From Actinotalea sp. (GTDB lineage: Bacteria > Actinomycetota > Actinomycetes > Actinomycetales > Cellulomonadaceae), in NCBI GenBank assembly GCA_014360395.1, contig JACIXM010000440.1, forward strand, positions 1 through 7,803: 7,803 bases of DNA, in the 5' to 3' direction. The notes beneath the pieces were generated by a model. It was not told the DNA's origin and searched no databases. It saw only the letters and a program-made list of their open reading frames with translations. Below are positions 1 to 5,598 of the stretch, one piece after another (position 1 is the stretch's first letter; every line of letters begins with the position of its first letter). Both the position numbers and the translations under genes were made by a program.

Positions 1-1
1 G

Positions 2-1402
2 CGTGTTGAAGGTCCCGGGCCGGTCGGTGCGCCGGTAGGTGTGCGCCCCGAAGTAGTCCCGCTGGGCCTGGATGAGGTTCGCCGGCAGCCGCTGGGCGCG
101 GACACCGTCGTAGTAGGCCAGCGAGGAGGAGAACGCCGGGGTCGGGACGCCGTTGAGTGCGGCGGAGGCGACCACGGACCGCCACGCCGGGACCCCGTCG
201 GCCACCGCGGCGGTGAAGTACGGGTCGGCCAGCAGCAGCGGCAGGTCCGGGTCTCGGGTGTAGGCGTCGGTGATGCGGTCCAGGAACCGGGCCCGGATGA
301 TGCACCCGCCCCGCCAGATCCGCGCCATCGCCGCCCGGTCGATGTCCCAGCCGTACTCGGCGGACGCCGCGGCGATCTGGTCGAAGCCCTGGGAGTACGC
401 GACGACCTTGGAGGCGTACAGGGCCTTGCGGACCGACTCCACGAAGGCCTCGGCGTCCGGGACCTCCCAGGTCCCGGCCAGCCCCGGCAGGGTCCCGGCA
501 CCCGCGCGGCGCTGCGGCACAGACCCCGACAGGGCCCGGGCGAACGTCGCCTCGGCGATCCCGGTGATCGGGACCCCCAGGTCCAGGCCGTTCTGCACCG
601 TCCACCGGCCGGTGCCCTTCTGCTCGGCCTGGTCCAGGACCACGTCCACGAACGCCGCCCCGGTGGCCGGGTCGGTGTGCGCCAGGACCTCCGCGGTCAC
701 CTCGATGAGGAAGGACTCCAGGTCCCCGGTGTTCCACGCCGCGAAGATCCGCCCGATCTCCTGCGCGGACGCCCCCAGGCCCTGCCGCAGCAGGTCGTAC
801 GCCTCGGCGATGAGCTGCATGTCGGCGTACTCGATGCCGTTGTGCACCATCTTCACGAAGTGCCCCGCCCCGTCCGGGCCGACGTAGGTGCAGCACGGCA
901 CGCCGTCGACCTTCGCGGAGATCTTCTCCAGGATGGGGCCGAGCCACTGGTACGACTCCCGTGAGCCGCCCGGCATGATCGACGGGCCGAGCAGGGCGCC
1001 CTCCTCACCGCCGGAGACCCCGGTGCCGACGAAGTGCAGGCCCCGCTGCGCCAGCGCCGCCTCGCGCCGCCGGGTGTCCGGGAAGTGCGCGTTCCCGGCG
1101 TCGATGACGATGTCCCCCGCCTCCAGCAGGGGCACCAGGTCGTCGATCACCGCGTCGGTCGCGGCCCCGGCCTTGACCATGATCACGACCTTGCGGGGCC
1201 GCTCCAGCGCTGCCACCAGGTCCGCCAGCGTCTCGGCCGGCACGAAGTCCCCCTCGCCCCCGTGCTCGGCGACCAACGACCGCATCTTGTCCACCGACCG
1301 GTTGTGCACCGCCACCGTGAAACCGTTCCGGGCGAAGTTCCTGGCCAGGTTGCGGCCCATGACCGCCAATCCCGTGACACCGATCTGCGCGCGTGCGGAC
1401 AT
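2..1402 (-). CDS. gnd: 6-phosphogluconate dehydrogenase, decarboxylating (3' end cut by window edge)
   Basis: Converts 6-phosphogluconate to ribulose 5-phosphate and CO2 with reduction of NADP+, in the cytosolic oxidative pentose phosphate pathway. 467 codons are visible; the family usually has about 470-485, so only a short tail is missing. The N-terminal Rossmann loop is GLAVMG (residues 11-16), and NRS at 34-36 after the second strand fits NADP preference. DAGN (101-104), GVSGGEEGA (128-136) and GHFVKMVHNGIEY (180-192) carry the substrate and catalytic residues, with K184 and E191 as the likely acid/base pair. R448 and H454 in the tail match the pair donated by the partner subunit in the dimer. 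The start is firm: an in-frame TGA lies six codons upstream, and GAGGGGAG sits 9 bases before ATG. It is divergent from the DUF3000 gene. No frameshift was seen and all key residues are present. Product call is near certain; the symbol is by family. Confidence 0.97.
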   Translation of the reverse strand, partial: MSARAQIGVTGLAVMGRNLARNFARNGFTVAVHNRSVDKMRSLVAEHGGEGDFVPAETLADLVAALERPRKVVIMVKAGAATDAVIDDLVPLLEAGDIVIDAGNAHFPDTRRREAALAQRGLHFVGTGVSGGEEGALLGPSIMPGGSRESYQWLGPILEKISAKVDGVPCCTYVGPDGAGHFVKMVHNGIEYADMQLIAEAYDLLRQGLGASAQEIGRIFAAWNTGDLESFLIEVTAEVLAHTDPATGAAFVDVVLDQAEQKGTGRWTVQNGLDLGVPITGIAEATFARALSGSVPQRRAGAGTLPGLAGTWEVPDAEAFVESVRKALYASKVVAYSQGFDQIAAASAEYGWDIDRAAMARIWRGGCIIRARFLDRITDAYTRDPDLPLLLADPYFTAAVADGVPAWRSVVASAALNGVPTPAFSSSLAYYDGVRAQRLPANLIQAQRDYFGAHTYRRTDRPGTFNT

Positions 1403-1411
1403 GCTCGAGGA

Positions 1412-1419
1412 CTCCCCTC
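1412..1419 (-). promoter_or_regulatory. gnd ribosome binding site
   Basis: Read on the minus strand, GAGGGGAG precedes the gnd ATG by nine bases. Together with the in-frame TGA that overlaps its upstream edge, it fixes the gnd start codon. Confidence 0.75.
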
Positions 1420-1441
1420 AGCCGGAAAGGACGACGTCGCC

Positions 1442-1470
1442 ACAGTAGTTGGGTGGCCCGCACGCCACCC
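1442..1470 (-). promoter_or_regulatory. Candidate gnd promoter with overlapping dyad operator
   Basis: On the minus strand, TACTGT (1447 down to 1442) fits the actinobacterial -10 pattern TANNNT and lies about 40 bases before the gnd ATG. Just upstream of it is a perfect inverted repeat with 7-base arms, GGGTGGC at 1451-1457 and GCCACCC at 1464-1470, separated by six bases. The dyad covers the spacer and the place where a -35 element would lie (about 1465-1470), so a protein bound there would block RNA polymerase. No good -35 is visible at the right distance; TGGACA (1480-1475) resembles one but is 27 bases from the -10. The dyad is seen directly. Its role as an operator, and the promoter itself, are inference. 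Confidence 0.35.
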
Positions 1471-1584
1471 CCTGTGTCCAGCAGGCAGCCGGCGGCAGGG
1501 CCCGGTCCGCACCGGACCCCGCCGGACGGCTGACGTTCCGGCGCGGCACCGCGCGCCCTCCGCGGCGCTGTCGGTGCCCCGATC

Positions 1585-1599
1585 TACCCTGCGGGTGTG
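1585..1599 (+). promoter_or_regulatory. Leaderless-type -10 element for the DUF3000 gene
   Basis: TACCCT at 1585-1590 fits the TANNNT -10 consensus and is followed, after exactly six bases, by GTG ATG (1597-1602). Transcription starting 6-7 bases after a -10 hexamer would begin at the start codon itself. No Shine-Dalgarno is visible in the preceding bases. Leaderless genes are common in Actinobacteria, and this geometry favours the GTG at 1597 as start. No convincing -35 is visible. Confidence 0.5.
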
Positions 1600-2175
1600 A
1601 TGACCGCCGATGCCGAGGTCCCCGCCGAGTTCCTCCGCGCGCTGCACGCACTGCGTGACCACCGGTTGCGGCAGGAGGTCACGCTCACGGAGATCCCCGC
1701 CCCGGCGCGCATCGCGCCCTACGCCGTGGCGCTCACCGGCGAGGTCGCGCTGCCGTTCGAGGACGCGGAGGAGGAGCCGGCCGGCGGCCGGTTCGTCCTG
1801 CTCCACGACCCGGCCGGCCAGGAGGCCTGGGAGGGCACCTTCCGGGTGGTCACGCTCGTGCGCGCCACGCTCGACCCGGAGGTGGCCGCCGACCCGCTGT
1901 TCTGCGACGCCGCCTGGACCTGGGTCGAAGAGGCGCTCGAGTCCTCCGGCCTGAGGCACCACGCGCTGGGGGGCACGGTGACACGGGTGCAGAGCCGGTC
2001 CTACGGCGCCCTCGCGGAGCGCCCCGACGAGGTGGAGGTCGAGATCCGGGCCTCCTGGTCACCGGCGCCCGAGGAGGCCGGGGCCCACCTGGCGCCGTGG
2101 TCGGTCGTCCTCTGCACGGCCGCCGGGCTGCCACCGCTGCCGGAGGGCGTCACGTCGCTCGGACGTCGCCTCTAG
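1597..2175 (+). CDS. DUF3000 family protein of unknown function
   Basis: A 192-residue soluble protein matching, by recognition, the actinobacterial DUF3000 family. Typical stretches are FRVVTLVRATLDPE (82-95), the tryptophan-containing DAAWTWVEEAL (104-114), GGTVTR (125-130) and ASWSP (152-156). An acidic, glycine-containing loop lies near residues 55-64. There is no signal peptide, membrane segment, or recognisable catalytic motif, and no function can be assigned. The start is either GTG 1597 or the adjoining ATG 1600. GTG is preferred because it sits six bases after a TACCCT hexamer, as expected for a leaderless message. The gene is divergent from gnd and a strong hairpin begins at its stop codon, so it is probably a single-gene transcript. 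From memory, DUF3000 genes are commonly found next to RNase D genes in this phylum, which suits the RNase D gene two places downstream. Confidence 0.88.
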   Translation: MMTADAEVPAEFLRALHALRDHRLRQEVTLTEIPAPARIAPYAVALTGEVALPFEDAEEEPAGGRFVLLHDPAGQEAWEGTFRVVTLVRATLDPEVAADPLFCDAAWTWVEEALESSGLRHHALGGTVTRVQSRSYGALAERPDEVEVEIRASWSPAPEEAGAHLAPWSVVLCTAAGLPPLPEGVTSLGRRL

Positions 2176-2194
2176 CCGGCGCTCCGGCGCCGGC
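2175..2194 (+). terminator. GC-rich hairpin with UCCG tetraloop at the DUF3000 stop codon
   Basis: A perfect 8-bp all-G/C stem, GCCGGCGC (2175-2182) pairing with GCGCCGGC (2187-2194), closes a four-base UCCG loop by a C-G pair. This is a UNCG-type loop, one of the most stable known in RNA. It begins on the last base of the DUF3000 TAG stop. No T-run follows, which is common for actinobacterial hairpin terminators. It could instead protect the 3' end of the mRNA. The structure is certain; the role is inferred. Confidence 0.5.
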
Positions 2195-2281
2195 GCAGGA
2201 CGCCGCAGGCGGGTCCCGGCGCCGCCGCGCGATGCTCGCGCACGGGTCCCACCGCCCGCCCGCCCGACACGTCCGGGTGAA

Positions 2282-2297
2282 CCTGACCGCGATCAGG
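2282..2297. promoter_or_regulatory. Small dyad upstream of the LuxR-type gene
   Basis: CCTGA (2282-2286) and TCAGG (2293-2297) form a 5+5 inverted repeat with a six-base spacer, 88 bases before the GTG start. A GATC-AG-GATC direct repeat overlaps its right arm, and CAGGAT (2294-2299) is a weak -10 candidate inside it. Short dyads arise often by chance in such GC-rich DNA, so this is only a possible operator in an otherwise featureless 209-base gap. Confidence 0.2.
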
Positions 2298-2373
2298 ATC
2301 CCGTGCTCAAGCCCGGCTCCCGATGTGCCGATGGGACGGGAACAGCATCACCCCGCGTCGTCGCCTTCCCCCC

Positions 2374-2378
2374 GGGAG
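2374..2378 (+). promoter_or_regulatory. Ribosome binding site deciding the LuxR-type start
   Basis: GGGAG six bases before GTG 2385 supports this start over the in-frame ATG at 2331, which has no comparable purine-rich site at proper spacing. Confidence 0.5.
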
Positions 2379-2384
2379 CCCCCC

Positions 2385-2936
2385 GTGACCGTCGAGTCCG
2401 TCCGCACCGCCCCTCGCGTCGCGACCGTCGCCGGCCGAGCCGGCGCCCCTGCACCCCACACGCCCCCGGCCGCCCGGCGGGTCCCTGCCGCCGCCCCGGC
2501 GCGCCGTGGGCCGCGCTCACCGCTGTGCCTGGTGGTGCCGGAGCTCGGTGAGGGTGACGGCACGGCGCTGCTGCGCACCCTGCGCCGACGGGAGTCCACG
2601 CACGCGGTCCTGCTGACCCGACGGGCCGGCCGTCGTGAGCTCGTCGCGCTGCTCGGCGGCGGCGTGCGGGGCGCGGTCACCGCCGAGACCCCCGGGGCGG
2701 TCCGCATCGTCGGCCGTGCGCCGGCGCCGGAGCGCTCAGGCCCGGAGCTGACGGCCCGCGAGCTGGGGGTCCTCCAGCTGGTGTCCGAGGGCAGGACGAA
2801 CCGCGAGATCGGCGAGGCGCTGCAGCTGTCCGCCCTCACCGTCAAGAGCCACCTGGCACGGATCTCGCGCAAGATCGGGACCGGGGACCGGGCCGAGATG
2901 GTGGCGATCGCCATCCGGAGCTCGCTGCTGCGCTGA
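2385..2936 (+). CDS. LuxR-type HTH transcriptional regulator with degenerate, shortened receiver-like region
   Basis: A 183-residue DNA-binding regulator. Residues 122-182 form a clear LuxR/NarL (GerE) helix-turn-helix: LTARELGVLQLVSEG, then TNREIGEALQLS, then TVKSHLARISRKIGTGDRAE, each with the usual invariant positions. Residues 1-45 are Ala/Pro/Arg-rich and probably disordered. Residues 46-101 resemble the second half of a response-regulator receiver (LVVPELGEGDGTALLRTLR, later LLT and GGGVRGAV). The first beta strand with its acidic pair, the phosphoacceptor Asp and the conserved Lys are absent, so phosphorylation control is unlikely. No histidine kinase lies nearby. GTG 2385 was chosen because GGGAG (2374-2378) lies six bases upstream. 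An in-frame ATG at 2331 would add 18 residues but has no good ribosome site. The frame stays open back into the DUF3000 gene, which is probably GC bias. Targets are unknown; autoregulation or control of neighbours is speculative. Confidence 0.85.
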   Translation: MTVESVRTAPRVATVAGRAGAPAPHTPPAARRVPAAAPARRGPRSPLCLVVPELGEGDGTALLRTLRRRESTHAVLLTRRAGRRELVALLGGGVRGAVTAETPGAVRIVGRAPAPERSGPELTARELGVLQLVSEGRTNREIGEALQLSALTVKSHLARISRKIGTGDRAEMVAIAIRSSLLR

Positions 2937-2947
2937 GCGTCGAGGGC

Positions 2948-2962
2948 GCGGCGGCCCGCCGC
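2948..2962 (+). terminator. Weak candidate terminator hairpin after the LuxR-type gene
   Basis: GCGGCG (2948-2953) pairs with CGCCGC (2957-2962) around a three-base loop, 11 bases after the TGA stop. No T-run follows. The stem is only 6 bp and lies in sequence where such pairing is frequent, so support is limited, but it stands between the LuxR stop and the separate RNase D promoter, where a terminator is expected. Confidence 0.3.
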
Positions 2963-2999
2963 CCGGCCTGTCGCCGTCGGGACGGCACGGTCGACCGTC

Positions 3000-3014
3000 T
3001 AGCGTGGGCGCATG
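3000..3014 (+). promoter_or_regulatory. Leaderless-type -10 element for the RNase D gene
   Basis: TAGCGT at 3000-3005 fits TANNNT and is followed after exactly six bases by the ATG at 3012. No Shine-Dalgarno is present. The spacing is identical to that at the DUF3000 gene. It implies that RNase D has its own promoter and a leaderless mRNA. A -35 element is not obvious. Confidence 0.5.
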
Positions 3015-4265
3015 CCCCCGAGCCCTGCCGGACAGGACGCCGCGCCGCGTGACGAGCCGGACGTCGTCCCGCTGACGGAGCCCTCCGAGGGGATCCCCGC
3101 GGTGGTCGACACGCCCGGAGCGCTCGCCGACGCCGTCGAGGCCTTCCGCCACGGCACCGGGCCGGTGGCCGTGGACGCCGAGCGCGCGTCGGGCTACCGC
3201 TACGGGCAGCGCACCTACCTCGTCCAGCTCCGACGTGCCGGCGCCGGCACCGTCCTGATCGACCCCGTCCCGCTGCCCGACCTCAGCGCCCTGTCGCGCG
3301 CGCTCGAGGGCGTGGAGTGGGTGCTGCACGCCGCGTCCCAGGACCTGCCCGGCCTCGCCGAGCAGAACATGCGGCCGTCCGCCGTCTTCGACACCGAGCT
3401 GGCCGCACGGCTGCTCGGCATGGAGCGCGTGGGCCTCGCCGCGGTCGTCGCCGAGGTCCTCGGCCTGGGCCTGGCCAAGGAGCACTCGGCCGTGGACTGG
3501 TCCACGCGGCCCCTGCCGACCGAGTGGCTGCGCTACGCAGCCCTGGACGTGGAGGTCCTCGTCGAGCTGCGGGCCGAGCTCGGTCGGCGCCTCGAGGAGG
3601 CCGGGAAGACGGAGTGGGCGCGCCAGGAGTTCGAGGCGGTCCGGACCGCGCCCCCGCCGCCCCCGCGGGTCGACCCCTGGCGCCGCCTGTCCGGGCTGCA
3701 CACGCTGCGCGACGCCCGTCGCGTCGCCGTCGCGCGGGAGCTGTGGCTCCTGCGCGACGCCGAGGCACGCCGCCGTGACCTCTCCCCCGGCAGGGTGCTG
3801 CCGGACTCGGCGATCGTCGCCGCCGCCACCGCGCTGCCGACCACGGTCGAGGAGCTCGTCGCCCTTCGTCCCTTCGCCGGCAAGGCCACCCGCCGCAAGG
3901 CCGAGCAGTGGTTCTCCGCCGTCCACCGCGCGTGCTCGCTCCCCGACGCGGCCCTCCCGTCGGTCCGCGGGCCGCGGGGGGACGGGCCGCCGCCCCCACG
4001 CAGCTGGCCCGACCGGGACCCGGCCGCCGCAGCCCGGCTGACGGCCGCTCGCGGCGTCGTCGCCGGCCTCGCCGAGCAGCACACCGTCCCGGTGGAGAAC
4101 CTGCTGCAGCCGGACCTGCTGCGCCGGGTGTGCTGGGCCCCGCCCGCCACCCCGGACGCCGACGGACTGCGCGCGGCGCTCCTGGCCGGGGGCGCACGGC
4201 CGTGGCAGGTCGATCTCACCGCCACCGCGCTCGCCGCCGCGTTCGCCGCGCTCGACACGGCGTGA
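3012..4265 (+). CDS. rnd: RNase D-family 3'-5' exoribonuclease with HRDC domain
   Basis: A DEDDy-type 3'-5' exonuclease, expected to trim 3' ends of tRNA precursors and other structured RNAs in the cytoplasm. Residues about 30-195 are the exonuclease fold: Exo I VDAERASGYRY (D55, E57), Exo II HAASQDLPGL (D111) and Exo III YAALDVEVL (Y175, D179), so all metal ligands and the tyrosine are present. A proline run (214-218) leads to an HRDC nucleic-acid-binding domain at about 221-305, with the RDLSPGRVLPD signature at 255-265. A second Pro-rich linker (325-333) precedes a C-terminal domain (about 337-415) like that found at the end of actinobacterial RNase D proteins. The length of 417 residues is usual for this group. 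The ATG at 3012 lies six bases after TAGCGT, fitting a leaderless message. The fadA operon follows after 73 bases with its own promoter and operator, so co-transcription is not required. The symbol is by family. Confidence 0.92.
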   Translation: MPPSPAGQDAAPRDEPDVVPLTEPSEGIPAVVDTPGALADAVEAFRHGTGPVAVDAERASGYRYGQRTYLVQLRRAGAGTVLIDPVPLPDLSALSRALEGVEWVLHAASQDLPGLAEQNMRPSAVFDTELAARLLGMERVGLAAVVAEVLGLGLAKEHSAVDWSTRPLPTEWLRYAALDVEVLVELRAELGRRLEEAGKTEWARQEFEAVRTAPPPPPRVDPWRRLSGLHTLRDARRVAVARELWLLRDAEARRRDLSPGRVLPDSAIVAAATALPTTVEELVALRPFAGKATRRKAEQWFSAVHRACSLPDAALPSVRGPRGDGPPPPRSWPDRDPAAAARLTAARGVVAGLAEQHTVPVENLLQPDLLRRVCWAPPATPDADGLRAALLAGGARPWQVDLTATALAAAFAALDTA

Positions 4266-4282
4266 GGGCGGTGGTCGTCGAA

Positions 4283-4300
4283 GTTACTCTCGAGTAACAT
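4283..4300 (+). promoter_or_regulatory. fadAB operator (16-bp inverted repeat) overlapping a -10 element
   Basis: GTTACT (4283-4288) and AGTAAC (4293-4298) form a perfect 6+6 dyad around CTCG, the most A/T-containing sequence in this part of the window. TAACAT (4295-4300) fits TANNNT and shares four bases with the right arm. A start near 4307 would leave a leader of about 32 bases that contains the ribosome site. This layout suits a repressor that blocks the promoter. From memory, similar TTACT-N4-AGTAA dyads occur before actinobacterial fatty-acid degradation genes and are bound by TetR-type regulators released by acyl-CoA. The regulator is not encoded in this window, and the name of the binding protein is not claimed. 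Confidence 0.65.
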
Positions 4301-4327
4301 CGACGCGCCCGGACACCGCCGTCCCTC

Positions 4328-4333
4328 AGGAGA
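4328..4333 (+). promoter_or_regulatory. fadA-like gene ribosome binding site
   Basis: AGGAGA, five bases before ATG 4339, is a strong Shine-Dalgarno and fixes the start of the thiolase gene. Confidence 0.8.
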
Positions 4334-4338
4334 CTCGC

Positions 4339-5598
4339 ATGCCGACCGCCCCCGCGCCCCGCGCCGGCCGCTCCGTCGTCTTCGTCGAAGGGGTCCGCAC
4401 CCCCTTCGGCCGCGCCAAGCCAGACGGCCTGTACGCCCACACCCGCGCCGACGACCTGGCCGTCAAGGCGGTCCGGGAGCTGCTGCGCCGCCAGCCGGGC
4501 CTGCCGCCGGAGCGGATCGACGAGGTGGCGATCGCCGCCACGAGCCAGACCGGCGACCAGGGGCTGACCCTGGGCCGCACGGTCGGCGTCCTGGCCGGGC
4601 TGCCCCGTTCGGTCCCCGGGTTCGCGATCGACCGCATGTGCGCCGGCGCGATGACCGCGGTGACGACGACGGCCGCCGCCATCGGCGTCGGGGCGCAGGA
4701 CGTCGCGCTGGCCGGTGGCGTCGAGCACATGGGCCGGCACCCCATGGGTGCCGGCGCCGACCCGAACCCGCGCTTCCTCGCCGAGCGGCTCGTGGAGGCC
4801 GAGGCGCTGAACATGGGCTGCACCGCGGAGAACCTGCACGACCGGGACCCCCGCCTGACGCGGGACCGGGCGGACGCGTACGGCGTCGCCAGCCAGCGCA
4901 AGTACGCCGCGGCGCTCGCGTCCGGCCGGATCGAGCCGGACCTCGTCCCGGTGGCGCTGCGGGACCCGGAGCGCGGCTGGGGTCTGGCCACCGCCGACGA
5001 GCCGCCCCGCCCGGACACCACGGTCGAGCAGATCCGTTCGCTGCCGACGCCGTTCCGGGCGGGCGGGCGCGTCACCGCCGGCACGTCCGCACCGCTGACC
5101 GACGGCGCGGCGATGTGCCTGCTGGCCGCCGAGGAGACCGCGCTGGAGCTCGGCCTGACCCCGCGGATGCGGCTCGTGTCCTTCGCCTACGCCGGGGTCG
5201 ACCCGGCGGTCATGGGGCTCGGGCCCGTCCCGGCGACCGAGAAGGCCCTGGAGCGGGCCGGCCTCACCATCGACGACATCGGGCTCTTCGAGATCAACGA
5301 GGCGTTCGCCGTCCAGGTCCTGGCCTTCTGCGACGCCTTCGGCCTGGCCGACGACGACCCGCGGCTCAACCCCTACGGCGGGGCGATCGCCGTCGGGCAC
5401 CCCCTGGCGAGCTCGGGCGTGCGGCTCATGACCCAGCTGGCGCGGCAGTTCGCCGAGCACCCCGAGGTCCGGTACGGCCTCACGACGATGTGCGTGGGCC
5501 TCGGCCAGGGCGGCACCGTGATCTGGGAGAACCCGCACCACCCGGACGCCCGCCCGGGGAACCCGGCCGCCGAGACCTCCGAGGAGAGCGCACGATGA
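4339..5598 (+). CDS. fadA: Acetyl-CoA acyltransferase (3-ketoacyl-CoA thiolase)
   Basis: Cleaves 3-ketoacyl-CoA with CoA to acetyl-CoA and a chain shortened by two carbons, the last step of beta-oxidation, probably in complex with the FadB-like protein encoded next. The 419 residues cover the two-lobed thiolase fold. The nucleophile is C101 in DRMCAGAMTA, and the N-terminal lobe also shows GGVEHM (126-131). The C-terminal lobe has NEAFAVQ (320-326), GGAIAVGHPLASSGVR (347-362) with catalytic H354, and TTMCVGLGQGG (382-392) with C385. All three catalytic residues are therefore present. Residues after about 397 form a short hydrophilic tail longer than in many thiolases; its last codons also hold the FadB ribosome site. 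The stop overlaps the next start as ATGA. The start is supported by AGGAGA at good spacing and by an operator/promoter just upstream. A degradative rather than biosynthetic role is inferred from the FadB partner. The symbol is by family and context. Confidence 0.93.
   Translation: MPTAPAPRAGRSVVFVEGVRTPFGRAKPDGLYAHTRADDLAVKAVRELLRRQPGLPPERIDEVAIAATSQTGDQGLTLGRTVGVLAGLPRSVPGFAIDRMCAGAMTAVTTTAAAIGVGAQDVALAGGVEHMGRHPMGAGADPNPRFLAERLVEAEALNMGCTAENLHDRDPRLTRDRADAYGVASQRKYAAALASGRIEPDLVPVALRDPERGWGLATADEPPRPDTTVEQIRSLPTPFRAGGRVTAGTSAPLTDGAAMCLLAAEETALELGLTPRMRLVSFAYAGVDPAVMGLGPVPATEKALERAGLTIDDIGLFEINEAFAVQVLAFCDAFGLADDDPRLNPYGGAIAVGHPLASSGVRLMTQLARQFAEHPEVRYGLTTMCVGLGQGGTVIWENPHHPDARPGNPAAETSEESAR
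5581..5588 (+). promoter_or_regulatory. fadB-like gene ribosome binding site inside the end of fadA
   Basis: GAGGAGAG lies six bases before ATG 5595 and is itself coding sequence for the last residues of the thiolase. With the ATGA overlap it marks the true FadB start. The longer open frame reaching back to 4638 is out of frame with the thiolase and has no such support. Confidence 0.75.

Noticed and set aside
41..964. Plus-strand open frames opposite gnd
   Set aside because: The minus strand here encodes a complete series of 6-phosphogluconate dehydrogenase motifs; the plus frames are its shadows.
1475..1480. TGGACA on the minus strand as a -35 for gnd
   Set aside because: It resembles TTGACA but lies 27 bases from the TACTGT -10 candidate, too far for a normal promoter, and no -10 occurs at 16-19 bases.
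1183..1962. A minus-strand frame spanning the gnd/DUF3000 intergenic region
   Set aside because: It is antisense to DUF3000 and enters gnd in the wrong frame; no motif and no ribosome site were seen.
3654..3668. C-rich run in the RNase D gene as a possible repeat or slippage site
   Set aside because: It encodes the proline linker between exonuclease and HRDC domains, and the frame is intact on both sides.
2736..4082. A 448-codon minus-strand open frame opposite the LuxR-type and RNase D genes
   Set aside because: It runs antisense to two well-supported genes and has a repetitive G/R/D/V composition without any domain; a by-product of codon bias.
4638..5594. The 5' extension of the FadB frame, open for about 319 codons within fadA
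   Set aside because: It is out of frame with the thiolase, Arg/Gly/Ala-rich and without motif. The FadB start at 5595 has a ribosome site and the ATGA overlap.
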